Source of the DNA: Nemertoderma westbladi | Taxonomy: Eukaryota > Xenacoelomorpha > Nemertodermatida > Nemertodermatidae | Assembly: GCA_032718475.1 (NCBI GenBank) | Contig: JAUCBJ010001560.1 | Location: 19,108 to 83,107 of the forward strand | Length of the DNA stretch: 64,000 nt | Direction: 5' to 3' | Shown: positions 36,192 to 46,958 of the stretch, piece by piece | Layout: every line of letters begins with the position of its first letter | Position numbering within the stretch: position 1 is the stretch's first letter | Made by a program: the position numbers and the translations under genes | The notes under the pieces: model-generated | Told to the model about the DNA's origin: nothing | Seen by the model: the letters and a program-made list of their open reading frames with translations, nothing else | Database searches by the model: none

Positions 36192-36761
36192 GAATTTATT
36201 TTAGAAGATATATTAATTCGCCGGGATGGCATTTACTTAACTTTTGTTTAGGACGGATCCGATACTTTATAAAGCTTCATTTCTATTTATTAAAATTATA
36301 GATAAAACTCAATAGGATAACTGTTGGTCTACGTATGATATATTTCGCAAATATTATTTTATTATAAATCTTAATGATACAATACAAAGATTAAATAACT
36401 CACCATTACCAATAAATTACACTAGCTAAAAAACTTGCTCCAACATTTCTCAGAGTAAATAATATGTGACTATACTGTGACTGTTATTTATAATATGTGA
36501 CTATAATGTGACTGTGACTACTGTACGTGTGTAACAAATAATGCACTGACTGTATAGTTTAGAGTTAACTAATAAATGAACTCCTAACTAAAACAATTAA
36601 ATTGACAATTATATATATCACTTTTAGCTTCGTTTAATGGCGCGTTATTTAAAACTATATTTCATGTAAAAAAAAATTAAATTATAGCAAACTTTCATGC
36701 ACGATCACCTAATTATATAATAATTATAAGTTAAATTGTAGCTCCTTTTCAGCTTGAATAA
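36192..36761. other. AT-rich non-coding stretch
   Basis: Contains small TATGTGACTATA direct repeats (36462-36520). No gene seen. Confidence 0.5.
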
Positions 36762-37862
36762 ATTGCTAAATTACCAAAGTCCATTTTTAAAATTAGGCAA
36801 CAGCTTATTTTTGGCCATAACTTCGCGAGTTTTGATCGTTGGGGGGTGTATATGATTTTATTATGTTTTCTCAACCAAAAACGTTGTGAAAAAACACTAT
36901 TTTTAAAAATTGTGTTTCAACATTCGACATTTTGCACTCTAATAGAGCAATAATTGGTGGTTTTAAAAATATATGGGTTTAGATGTTTTGATTTAGCGGC
37001 ATCGCAATAATAAGTCTCAAATTCATCCTAATCGTTGTTTTTCTTAAATTTATCGGAATCGTGTAAATATACAACTCAGTTAAAATCGTTAAATAAACGA
37101 ATTGCCTTTCAACAATATGGTTAGATATGGTGGAAAGTTTCCATAGCAACAGACAAACTACAGAATTAATTGTTGATCTGCCTCTTAGGTTGCATTGTTT
37201 TGGGATGTTTGAACGAACATAGAGTAGATAAAGATACCGGACAGTTGTAAATAGTAATAATACTGTGGCTGTAAAGGAACTAAATGCCAAGTTATTAAAA
37301 TAACGCGATAAGAAAACGAAAAAAACTTTTTGTAATAATATCTGTTAACGCACTCATTATAATGACGTCGATAAAAAAGTATCTCCAACCATAATTGGCC
37401 CGTCTGCTGCCACTAATGCAATAGGTTTCCTTGGAAATGTTGAAAATAAATATCTGTTATAATTATACAACGTCTTACTAAATAAATATTAAACAATTCA
37501 TTCCTATATAATAATTACAGAAAAACAACGAATTTTATACACTTTAGACGTAATTATTGCAATGCTGCGAAATAAAAACTCTTAAACCAATATATTTTTG
37601 AAATCAGCAATTACTGATCTATTGGAGTGCAAAATCGCGAATGTTGGAACACAATTTTTAAAAAGATGCATTTTTTGACAGCGTTTTTTAATGAGAAAAC
37701 ATAATAAAATCCTAAAATTTGAAATGGATTTGAATAAAATGGTTATTATTCCGAACAGAATGATCCCAAAGTCACCTCACTATACGATTAAAACTCGCGA
37801 AGTTATGGCAAAAAATAAGCTGCTGCCTAATTTTAAAAAATGGTCTTTAAATTTAAATTGCC
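36762..37862. mobile_element. Foldback element with arms of about 200-260 bp
   Basis: The left arm (about 36762-36960) and right arm (about 37600-37862) are diverged reverse complements. The clearest part is CCATAACTTCGCGAGTTTTG on the left against its complement at about 37791-37810 on the right. The 640-bp centre is AT-rich with no convincing gene. No target duplication was identified. Confidence 0.75.
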
Positions 37863-38300
37863 ATTTAACTTTTGCACATAAAAATAAAAGTCTAAACAAT
37901 ACCTCAGTTCATTCAATAATATTTTAAACGACCACGAAATGTTTCTAAATATGCGCGCTTTGTCGAGGTTAGCACAAAATTGTTAAGAAAATGCTATATA
38001 AATAAATATTATCTCGTAGATATGATTAAATAGCATATTCTATGTAGAATAATATAGGCCTGGAGTAAACAGTTTTAAACTAAATTATTATACACCAATT
38101 AAAAATTAAGAACCATAAAGGAAAATTAAGTCCCTTTACTTGTTGGAATTAAGATTGATATGCAAAGTGCTATGTGAATAATTTTGGAAATAAACTACTG
38201 TAGGTTGGAAGTTATTCTACAAACATCAAGTAGGCCTATATATGTATAACATCACAATAATATCAAACTTCCAAAATTATTCACAGGTATGGCTATGATG

Positions 38301-38851
38301 TTATGAATCCCAGTTAGGCAATCCGGCCAAAGCGTTGTTGCTATGGTGAATGTGGGTGGAAGTAGGGTAACTGTTTGGCGACAGCAAACAACTGCTATCC
38401 ATCTCCTGACAGTCGATGCCTAATTCATCGGAACCAATGGCCAAACGCTCATACTCAATGCCCATCTCCGGGGACTCTATAAATCCTTGATAATCAATAC
38501 CTAAATCCTGCGAGTCATTGCCTAACTCCTGCGACCCATTGCCTAACTCCTGCGACCCATTGCCTAACTCCTGCGACCCATTGACTAACTCATGCGACCC
38601 ATTGACTATCTCCTGCGACCCATTGACTATCTCCTGAGAGCTGCCTGCGCATATGTCGCTGCTCCGCCAGACATCCAGATCGAAGTTTGTATTATAGCCA
38701 AAATCGGATTGGCTATGATCAGAACAGTAATTCGAGGATATATTAGAGTAAACCTTGGCGTCGCCATTCTGTAATTTGGCGAAACATGGGTCCTCTACAG
38801 GTAAACAGTTTGATAAGCTCATTCTTGGTTCGATTTCAAATGTTAAATCAT
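38301..38851 (-). CDS. Terminal coding exon, Asp/Glu/Gln-rich protein with heptapeptide repeats
   Basis: An acceptor (AATGTTGCAG|AT) opens the exon at 38851 and the frame runs to TAA at 38301-38303. The reading phase fits the donor of the exon at 39879-40601: a phase 1 G joins AT to give GAT, so the two exons join in frame. The product is acidic and Ser/Asn-rich, with six to seven tandem GSQELGN-type repeats (DNA period 21 bp, 38515-38640). No domain is recognised. It could be the C-terminal part of the bHLH gene to the right, but the linking exon was not found. Confidence 0.6.
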
Positions 38852-39736
38852 CTGCAACATTAAGTTAAATAGTTATGTTGGGTAGGGCCTATGATTCCTT
38901 TTCGAGTTAAGTCAATTTTAATCGAATGCCCATAACTAATAATAAATATAATATTGGTACTCCAACACCATGGATGTAAACGCTCCACCGACAATCACAA
39001 ATCTGAAACTGTAAACTGTGCTCTTGAATTTCGTGTTTTGGATAGAAAAGCTTTCCAGTGTAACCTGAACCTGTACTTCTAGTGATAATAAACATAAAGT
39101 AGCATTAATAATGGTCCTCGGATTTGGATGTGAGTTGTCGGCTTAGTGTTTACTTCACTCGCTCTCCATCCAGGTTACGGGTACGCAGTCAAATTGTACA
39201 TACTTGTGTCTTAGTTAGTTCTGATGGTTTTCAAGGAAAAAATTTAAATATCCCGGTTATTTTATTAAAAATTTTATAATTTTCAGTCTAAATGCTACTC
39301 CTCTCGTTATTTTTTAATCAAATTATTTGAAATTTACCCAAAAAATTTAAAAAAAAAGTAAAAAATTAGTGAAAGAAAGTAAAACTAATTTTCTACTTTT
39401 TTTTTAATATGATATGAAACAAAGTTAGATGAATTCACTAAGGTTTACAAAAATTAGCGAGAAAAGGGGATTTTTCAAATAAAATTAAACCTTCCCGCAA
39501 AATTGATAGTCTCAATCTGACTGTCAATATGTAATAATTATGAATTTTAGTTACAGTGAGTTTTCGTGGTCGGTGATTTCATTCCGATGTCAGATTGAGA
39601 AAATCTAGTCCGTCTATCTTCCAGGAACCACATTTATTCGGTAACATAATGTTAATTTGATTGCAATGAAAACATGTGATAGTAAAATCGTTACAACTCC
39701 AAAAGTAAACATGATGGGAAGTACAGTAATACTTAC

Positions 39737-39764
39737 CGTACATATTATTATTCGCCATTAAATT
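39737..39764 (-). other. Possible 28-nt microexon that would introduce a stop
   Basis: A 28-nt segment is flanked on the minus strand by a strong acceptor (GATTTTTTGCAG) and a consensus donor (GTAAGT). Spliced after the exon ending at 39879 (phase 1), it gives an in-frame TAA after five codons. It lies exactly between two exons that otherwise join in frame, as expected of a poison exon. There is no expression evidence. Confidence 0.35.
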
Positions 39765-39878
39765 CTGCAAAAAATCTAACAACAAGGGTTTTTTTGGCAT
39801 ATAAAAGGTAACACCCCCCCCCCCCCCCCCCTCAATAATTTATTTGTGTATTACATAAATCATAAACCAATAACTCAC

Positions 39879-40601
39879 CAGGTACAGTTTCAAGATAAGA
39901 ATTCCTCAAATTTGCTGTTGCCATGTCAGTTTCAAAGAACTGTCTATCCACACTACCCATGCCAGCAGTACCGTTCCACTGACAACCTTTAGCACTTTCA
40001 TTCCTGTCTTCCCTGTCTTCCCAGGGCCGTGTTACATTCGCACCCGGTGCGACAACTTTTCTATCTTGTTTTGCACCGCTGTTGTTTTGACCCAATTTCA
40101 CAAGTTGTTTCGCCACCCCATCACATCCAATCTGTTTAATCCTACAGAGGTTTTGGCCACGTCGAGTAGCGCTTACATTTAGTTTCGTGTCGCTATCTAT
40201 ACGATCCCTTTTCGCCATAACGTCTTTCTCAAACAGCTTAACGCTGTTGTAATTTCGATCAGTTTCAGGCACGACATATTTTCGACTCAGTTTTCCGCCG
40301 TAGTCATTTGGTTTCAGTTTCGCCTTGCTTTGATTCAGTTTCGACCATTTGCAATTTCGAGCCAGATCAGTCTCATCCTCGCTGACACTTAGTTTCCCCA
40401 CGGTGAGATTTCTACCCAATCTAGACTTGTCAACGCTTCGACCAAATTTCTTAATATTTTCAGTATTACCGGAACTAGGTAAGACGTTATCGGTCCCATC
40501 GTATTTCCTAACGGGCGCGCCAATGTCGAAAGATTGCCGGAAGACAACCCTCTTGGAACGCTGCGCCAGATCTGGCGATGTAGATTTTGAGCGGTTCTGC
40601 G
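39879..40601 (-). CDS. Internal coding exon of an unrecognised Lys/Arg/Asn-rich protein
   Basis: The acceptor AATTATCGCAG opens the exon at 40601 and the donor CTG|GTGAGT closes it at 39879. All 241 codons are open in one phase (start phase 0, end phase 1). The product is polar and basic, begins NRSKSTSPDLAQRSKR, and is probably disordered; no domain is recognised. The downstream exon at 38301-38851 continues the frame. Upstream exons are unknown. The bHLH exons at 43.8 and 45.3 kb are on the same strand but their end phase (1) does not fit this start phase without an intervening exon. Confidence 0.62.
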
Positions 40602-40960
40602 ATAATTAAATTAAAAGTATCGATACAAAATACGGAATTATGTACTACGAATGTGGGTAAATCTTATAAATATATTGGCCTGTTTCGTGCTAATTACTAG
40701 TTTACACAAAGGATGATTTACGTTCGATTCATGCCTATAAGAGAGGGAATTGATTCAATGCTTTCGAAACCAACTGGACTGACAACTCATTCGAATTTGT
40801 TATTATTTATCAATCATAATTATTCATCAATGCGGCTGCTCAGTTCAGCACATAGTTAGGTTAGACAATAGCTCGCTCTATACCATGCTCTATACCATGC
40901 TTTATACCATGCTTTATTATACCTGTCTATATCTGTAGAACACCAAACCCTATTCTTAGC
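40602..40960. other. Non-coding stretch with ATACCATGCTYT repeats
   Basis: Four short ATACCATGCTTT-like units at 40878-40920. Otherwise unremarkable intron or intergenic DNA. Confidence 0.5.
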
Positions 40961-41315
40961 AGAGCTCAGGACTCCCAAGATAATTATATCCAACAGTGGT
41001 GGTCACTAGTGAGTTCTTCTCCCAAATCGCTGCTCTACGTTAAGTATTTGTTCCAGGAGGAATCCTACCTGAATGTTCTACACAGGTACCCCAGACTCTG
41101 TCGGTCGCTTGCGAGATTACTTACATAATCTCACTCCGTAATGATCGAGCAAGAAACATGGAATAGCACACCCCGTAATGAACGTTATTGCCCTGTCTGT
41201 ATGTTTGCGGTCATTGAGGATGAATATCACTTTTTGCTAAAAGGCCCAGTCTATCAGGATCTCAGAGTAATTCATTTGTCTTCTCGTTACCACGGTATTT
41301 AGTGCAATGCAGTCA
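40960..41315 (+). pseudogene. LINE C-terminal remnant (different family from copies A-D)
   Basis: A frame reads TPRNERYCPVC, then IEDEYHFLLKGP and YQDLR, the Cys/His-containing C-terminal region common to many non-LTR retrotransposons (R-x-ER-x-C-x2-C ... EDE-x-HFLL-x-CP). The usual Cys before Pro is replaced by Gly. Frameshifts and stops precede it (the EESYLNVLHR block is in another frame). The catalytic reverse transcriptase core is absent. Confidence 0.6.
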
Positions 41316-42008
41316 GTGAATCCACCCATGTTCCGGCTGCTAATCTAACTTCAATTTTAAACTATTTTGATATTATTAAATATATTATTAAAACTATTAA
41401 TGATATTCAAATTGTTAATCAATCCATAATTTTATGTTTAAATTACTTATTAAATTAAATTAATAATTCAGTAATTATGTCATTTTTTCATTTTTTCATT
41501 TTTTTTTCATTTTAAAATAGCATCCGGCCATGGTGGTAGGGTTCCGGGACCACGTACATAGGTTCTACACGTACAGTAGTTGATTGTTGTGACAGTATAA
41601 AGATGGTGTCTTCGTATCGGTACCAGAACTGTACAATTCCTGTTTCTCCTTAAAATACATACTGTTTTGACGTCTTGGCGATATGATTAACTACGGTATA
41701 TAGGCTGACCGGTGTATCGGTACCGTATACAGGTAATCAGTGTTGAAGTGAAAGTTATTGGTGGTGGTAGACCCCTAGTACTAAGTACAGGACTTATTCA
41801 TTACGCCCCAATGTAATATATAATAATTTCATGTGAACAGACTAGATTATATCTAAAATTACAGATTGATAATGAAAGATTTTGATTCCAAAATTGTAAC
41901 ATTACTCAACGCCGTTAGTATTAAGAGCGAGTTGTTATTTAGCACTTTACAACAACTACATTAGTGTTGTATTGGCCTGCACATTTAGTATTGGTGTTGT
42001 AATATCCT

Positions 42009-42073
42009 TTGTTTGTGGTAACCAATGACGGTGAACTGTAAAGTTACGGCGTCATTGGTTACCACGTAAACAA
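42009..42073. repeat. Inverted repeat (hairpin)
   Basis: TGTGGTAACCAATGACG and CGTCATTGGTTACCACG form a stem with a loop of about 19 nt; pairing extends into TTGTTT/AAACAA. A small foldback or MITE core. Confidence 0.7.
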
Positions 42074-42355
42074 TAGGTGGTATTTAATATTAATTGCCTG
42101 ACAGCAAGAAAGGCCTACAGTACAGCATTACCTACCGGTAGCTATTAATAACCAGCAGCTATAAACTATTAACATGGCTCCAAACGCCACCATAAATATA
42201 AGCTAATTTATTTATAACATAATTTATGTCATTTTTATATTTATTTATACAGCAACTAATATAATTTGTGCAGTTTCTATCACTTATAATGTGTATGTAC
42301 AATCATTTCGTAATGTTACAATTATTCGGAATAAAACTACATACATACTTGTTGC

Positions 42356-42463
42356 AAAGTACTTTACAGTGTTTTGATCCTCGTGGATTTATTATCACTC
42401 ACTCACTAACGTTCGTTCGTATAACAAAGCCACTCGGATCATCACACTGTAAAGTTCTACTTT
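42356..42463. repeat. Inverted repeat
   Basis: The left arm with ACTTTACAGTG and the right arm with CACTGTAAAGT are complementary; pairing continues through GATCCTCGTGG / CCACTCGGATC. The loop is about 45 bp. Confidence 0.65.
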
Positions 42464-43172
42464 ACACACAAGTATGTAAATAGTTATATTTACCGCGTTA
42501 ACCTTTAGTACTGTATGCTAACATAGCTCAGTTAGCAAGGTGTCCTGCTTTCTCATTCTTCCTTGTCTATAAATTCTTGATGGCGGCTAGAATATAGGAT
42601 TACCCAACACAAAAGTAACAGAAACAAATTAAATTAGCTGACTAACAGTTAGGTCGGTCGCGTGGTCTGGGGCCATATTAAATCTGCGTTTGCGCTTTTT
42701 AATCTTTAGCGACGTAATGTAATCGCCGTCACATGGAGCCGCAGTCGTTGACACTGATTCTAAATTCAATATAAAAATACCTTAATTGGACATCTCATAA
42801 ATGAAAATCACCAAAACATTAATCGTGACTTCCGTGGTGTCCTTTGGGCGAAATGGTCTGTGTGCTAAGACAGACTTTGTTCTGTACATATTATGTATAG
42901 TAATAAGATAAAACTATATAAATACATTTACCATTAGGCCACCACAAACCGACAACAATCGAACAAATCGATAACAATGGTACAAGGTAACCCATGTGGG
43001 TGTAAAATTCGGAGGGGTGGGTTTTCGAGCCAAGATTTAACAAAATATTTGTTTTTTATTTAATCTGAAGCAACATTTAATGAGCATTTCAAATCTTAAA
43101 CTGGCTTTGCAAAATCCCCTTTAGTTCACGAGTTTTCGCCTTCATTGTTCATCTCTCACATGTAGACCTTTT

Positions 43173-43791
43173 CAATGATACTGGGCCTATTTGGGTGACT
43201 AACCTGGTCCCAATGATACTGGGCCTATTTGGGTGACTAACCTGGTCCCAATGACACTGGGCCTATATGGGTGACTAACCTGGTCCCAGTGATACTGGGC
43301 CTATTTGGGTGACTAACCTGGTCCCAATGACACTGGGCCTATATGGGTGACTAACCTGGTCCCAGTGATACTGGGCCTATTTGGGTGACTAACCTGGTCC
43401 CAATGATACTGGGCCTATTTGGGTGACTAACCTGGTCCCAATGACACTGGGCCTATATGGGTGACTAACCTGGTCCCAGTGATACTGGGCCTATTTGGGT
43501 GACTAACCTGGTCCCAATGACACTGGGCCTATATGGGTGACTAACCTGGTCCCAGTGATACTGGGCCTATTTGGGTGACTAACCTGGTCCCAATGATACT
43601 GGGCCTATTCGGGTGACTAACCTGGTCCCAATGATACTGGGCCTATTCGGGTGACTAACCTGGTCCCAATGATACTGGGCCTATTCGGGTGACTAACCTG
43701 GTCCCAATGATACTGGGCCTATTCGAGTGACTAACCTGGTCCCAATGATACTGGGCCTATTTGGGTGACTAACCTGGTCCCAATGATACTG
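43173..43791 (-). repeat. 38-bp minisatellite built from the bHLH exon end and its 5' splice site, about 16 copies
   Basis: Read on the minus (gene) strand, each unit is CAGTATCATTGGGACCAG|GT followed by TAGTCACCCAAATAGGCC. The right-most copy is the real end of the exon at 43774-43931; the following copies fill the intron. A five-unit higher-order order of variants (190 bp) recurs twice. Each unit keeps CAG|GTTAGT. Confidence 0.93.
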
Positions 43792-43931
43792 CAGGAATGG
43801 GTTGACGAATTGCATCCTGATACCTTTGGAGACTATACCAATCAGGTTGTTGAATGTTGCTAGCATTCAACAGCTCTTTCAAATCGTTAATGTAGATAAT
43901 AGCAAGTCTGAGAGTCTCATATTTGCTTAAT
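43774..43931 (-). CDS. bHLH transcription factor, helix-2 exon
   Basis: The acceptor TTCATTTACAG opens the exon at 43931 and the donor CCAG|GTTAGT closes it at 43774. With the AG from the upstream exon it gives RLSKYETLRLAIIYINDLKE, the end of the loop and helix 2 of a class A bHLH domain, followed by about 30 unrecognised residues. LSKYETL is typical of atonal-related factors, but the subfamily cannot be fixed. The phases match the exon at 45281 exactly (phase 2 in, phase 1 out). The exon's last 18 nt form the start of the 38-bp array. Confidence 0.85.
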
Positions 43932-44157
43932 CTGTAAATGAATATATTACTATATAGGTACAGAATCACTGCTTAGTTAAACAGAATATTGCATGTGCAG
44001 CATGCAGAATCGCTGTCAGGATTCAATGTTCATTTTGACAAATGAGGCATCAACATCGGGAACATTTTATTGCCAAAACCCAACGCTACCATGAACCCTC
44101 CAAGGACGGAATGTCATGCCCGTCATTGACATTTTTTTTTATTTGACATTTTTTTTT
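43932..44157. other. Intron sequence of the bHLH gene
   Basis: No feature beyond T-rich runs bordering the mobile element at 44158. Confidence 0.4.
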
Positions 44158-45049
44158 TACTAGAAAGCCAGCAAGCTGGCTTTAAACGAACCTGCCCCTC
44201 AAACCAGTACCATGAGTGAGAGAAAATAAAAACACGATAATTGCCATCAACTCAACGATAGAAACACCAGCTTCTGGTACTCATGAGGGCCTAGTAAGCT
44301 ACTACTATTTATTGAATGGATAGCCCAAACTGCAGAGAAGTATATTACTTGCCAAATTTATTACTATCTAACTCTAACCCAGACAGTAATCAAACATAAA
44401 CTGTAAGTTTGTATAATGTATTACTCCACCAGATGAATAGCTCTTCCCAGTGAATCCTATGACAACATCTATAAGGTTACTCACTGCTATGTTAGGTGGG
44501 AGGGAGTTGATAATAATGAATGAGGAGGGACCCAACTAACACTACGTTTGTCTATGGACGGTCTCCTTATAGCCAGCCAGTTTACTGGCTTTTCTAGTTG
44601 AATCATATTATTCCGCAACTAAATAATTTACCCTTTTAGACGAATTTGTGCGTTTTTTTGCCGGACTAACAAATTTTGGCGACGTTCTGTGCGAGATTGG
44701 CGATATTTGAAAAGATTCTGAGGCTCAAATATGTTGCTCAAATGACTGAATATCTCAAATAAAAAAAGTTGGTGCATACTCGACGAGTTGAAATCGGTAA
44801 AATTCGACATTAAATTTTCAAAACCTGCTATTTTTCAGTGATCCCGTGATCGAAACGCCACAAAAAATATACAGTCTTGTGCGCAACAAAAATCTATGTA
44901 GAGTTTGTTATTAAAATTTTTGCGTACCTACTTGAGTTTTTGAGATATTGGATGGTTATACACACATACACAGATAACCACATCGTATTTTTGAACGGCT
45001 CAACTCTTGACAAAAACTACCCTGGCCTATTTATAGGCAGGTTCGTTAT
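44158..45049. mobile_element. Mobile element family H, copy 2 (892 bp)
   Basis: Second copy of the element at 35238-36191, lacking the 62-bp internal duplication. Same left hairpin (AGCCAGCAAGCTGGCT), same AACGAACCTGCC / GGCAGGTTCGTT subterminal inverted pair. Flanks show GACATTTTT on both sides (about 44145 and 45052), a possible 9-bp target duplication blurred by a T run. It sits in the intron between the two bHLH exons. Confidence 0.8.
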
Positions 45050-45280
45050 TAGACATTTTTCATAACAGCTGTTACCTCAGACTGGAGGGTGAAACGCAAA
45101 ATGATAAAATTGGATGGAATATAATTATCATAAGTATCATAATATATGCATTAGTCATCTATTATTCATTAGTGATAGTGACAGCGACATGGATTGCATT
45201 TTTCTCTAGGCCTATGCACGTTACGGTGCAGTCATTTAACATAATGCTCTATAATTATTACTTAGACTCGCATCACCCAC

Positions 45281-45485
45281 CTGCATTTGTTCTCTGGGAG
45301 AGGAATGGCGTCCATAAGGTCCATGTAGGACTCGTTTAGTTTGTATACCCGGTTCCGTTCCCGAGCGTTGGCTTCCAGCCGTCGCTGGTCCTCAGAGCCG
45401 GGCTGCCGTAGATACTGGGAGGTGAGGTTCGCGGATGTGGAACAAATGGGATCGGGTTCGGTTGGGGTCACCTGTAGAATCACGG
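45281..45485 (-). CDS. bHLH transcription factor, basic region and helix-1 exon
   Basis: The acceptor GATTGTTTTCGTAG (or CTACAG at 45472) and donor TGCAG|GTGGGT bound the exon. It encodes about 25 polar residues, then RRLEANARERNRVYKLNESY and MDLMDAIPLPENKC: a class A basic region with the DNA-contacting N-x-RER-x-R pattern, helix 1 and part of the loop. It joins in frame to the helix-2 exon at 43774-43931, so the domain is complete across a loop intron. Such factors bind E-boxes as dimers and control cell fate. The 5' exons are not identified; those at 46-47 kb seem to belong to another transcript because a stop and polyadenylation signal intervene. Confidence 0.85.
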
Positions 45486-45832
45486 CTACGAAAACAATCA
45501 CAGAAAAAATTCAGATAACTGACTACTGTGCAACGTTTGAAATTAATATTAACAGTATACCAAGCTTTCTTTGGTCCTCCCACAAACAATTAGACAATAG
45601 GCCTACTTATCAAATAATTATCCGTTAACATTATTAAAAGAAAAATTTCCACAAGTTTTCCGACAAATAAACACGTTTCTTCCTCATAGGAAGGTTGGGG
45701 CGAAAGTAGAAACAGCCCACCATGGATTAAAATGGACTTTAAAATTCGAAATAATTTTAAGCTAAAGATCACCTCCAGTTTAGTCTACCACAATACCTCA
45801 TGAATATTTGCAGGAAATATTTTTTCAAAAAG

Positions 45833-45838
45833 TTTATT
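45833..45838 (-). terminator. Polyadenylation signal AATAAA
   Basis: AATAAA on the minus strand, about 115 bp after the stop codon at 45954, fitting the 3' end of the gene with exons at 45954-46289 and 46879-46958. Confidence 0.4.
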
Positions 45839-45953
45839 ACACTACATTGGTTGGTCAGATATAGGCAGACGAATAAATCAATGTTTACAAAATCGTACCC
45901 AATTTTAGCAATCTGTTACCGTGGTAAGGAGAGCCATTAATAATGTAAATAAA

Positions 45954-46289
45954 CTAACAACTAGTATCTCCGACTGACAACGATTTTTCAAATTCCTCCA
46001 AAGCCTTTCTCATATTTAACAATCCATTGGTTTGCTCCTTTATCTTTTCAGGGGAGTTTTGACGTTTTTGTCTCCTTGGTGTGATCTTTACATCATTTGT
46101 GGGAGAAACATTGGTCTGCTGATGATTGGTTGTTGGCGGTCTGCTTGGGTGTTGAGTTAATGGCAATAATTGGTTGTGGTTGATTGTGATTGGCTGGGAG
46201 AGGGTTGGCGTAGCAACCAACTCCTCTGGAGGAATTCGGCTCCCAATAGGAAGATGGGCTAATGCTGCATGATGATTGGCCTTCACTTG
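45954..46289 (-). CDS. Probable terminal exon of an unrecognised gene
   Basis: A strong acceptor (TATTTTTTTTCAG|CAAGTG) opens the exon at 46289 in phase 0 and the frame reaches TAG at 45954. The product is rich in Pro, Thr, Asn and His, and ends in a helical segment (NMRKALEEFEKSLSVGD). It continues in frame from the exon at 46879-46958. No domain recognised. No good donor precedes the stop, so I treat it as the last exon, but an alternative weak donor leading into the bHLH exon cannot be excluded. Confidence 0.6.
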   Translation of the reverse strand, partial: QVKANHHAALAHLPIGSRIPPEELVATPTLSQPITINHNQLLPLTQHPSRPPTTNHQQTNVSPTNDVKITPRRQKRQNSPEKIKEQTNGLLNMRKALEEFEKSLSVGDTSC

Positions 46290-46424
46290 CTGAAAAAAAA
46301 TAGTTACCAATAATTTAATTAAGTTAGGTAGCTCTTACATACCTACGGTTCAACTATCTCAGTATCGTAATCCTGACATGTTAAACTAATGATATTTTAT
46401 AAAATGATCCTAATCTTTAGATAA

Positions 46425-46626
46425 CTAGGTCATGATCCAAAGATTCTAGATTAGGGATCATCCTTAAAAGTGAAGATCCTGATATAATTAAATCTAGATC
46501 CTGAAATTTCAAGTAAGGATCCTCAGAAACGAATTCAGGATCCTGAGAAAATATGTCAGGATCTTGAGGAAATAAGACAGGATCCATAGATACTATATCA
46601 GGATCCTGAGATAATTTAAACAACAT
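46425..46626. repeat. Degenerate tandem repeat with GGATCC palindromes
   Basis: Imperfect units of about 27-33 bp centred on CAGGATCCTGAG. The minus-strand frame reads repeated DPDI/SQDP, but it lies in the intron between the exons at 46289 and 46879 and has no splice context, so I call it a repeat. Confidence 0.55.
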
Positions 46627-46878
46627 TTAATCAACTTATAATATGAACTACATATACATCTGATATGCCTGTAGATATTCTCAGTTACTAATTTATTCCC
46701 TTATTGTTATACAAATAAAAGGAAGTGAATGGAATTGAATTGTGTTGAATAGAGAGAATTGAGTAAGCGAAACGAGCGCGATAATTTAAAAAATAGGTAA
46801 TTGTTTTACTTATTTTGGCTTTTAAATACGCCACGGCTGTAAATGTTACCATCACTGTATTTCTTAGTCAACACTTAC

Positions 46879-46958
46879 CTTGTAAACAAAACTACCATTA
46901 TCTGTCTGTCGTGACGCCAACATAGGTAATCGCTTAGAATTCCTGGTTAATTCAAAAT
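46879..46958 (-). CDS. Internal 80-nt exon of an unrecognised gene
   Basis: The acceptor CGTTTTGTTCAG and donor TACAAG|GTAAGT bound 80 nt that read in one open frame (phase 1 in, phase 0 out; begins FELTRNSKRLPML, ends GSFVYK). The exon at 45954-46289 continues it in phase 0. Function unknown. Confidence 0.6.

Larger units (their letters stand above)
41316..43172. other. Non-coding stretch, probable intron
   Basis: AT-rich with T runs at 41480-41515. Apart from the two inverted repeats listed separately, I see no defined element. An exon joining the bHLH part (phase 1) to the exon at 40601 (phase 0) could lie here but was not recognised. Confidence 0.4.

Noticed and set aside
46417-46626. 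69-codon frame with DPDI repeats
   Set aside because: Lies in an intron between two phase-matched exons and has no splice sites; better explained as a GGATCC-centred tandem repeat.
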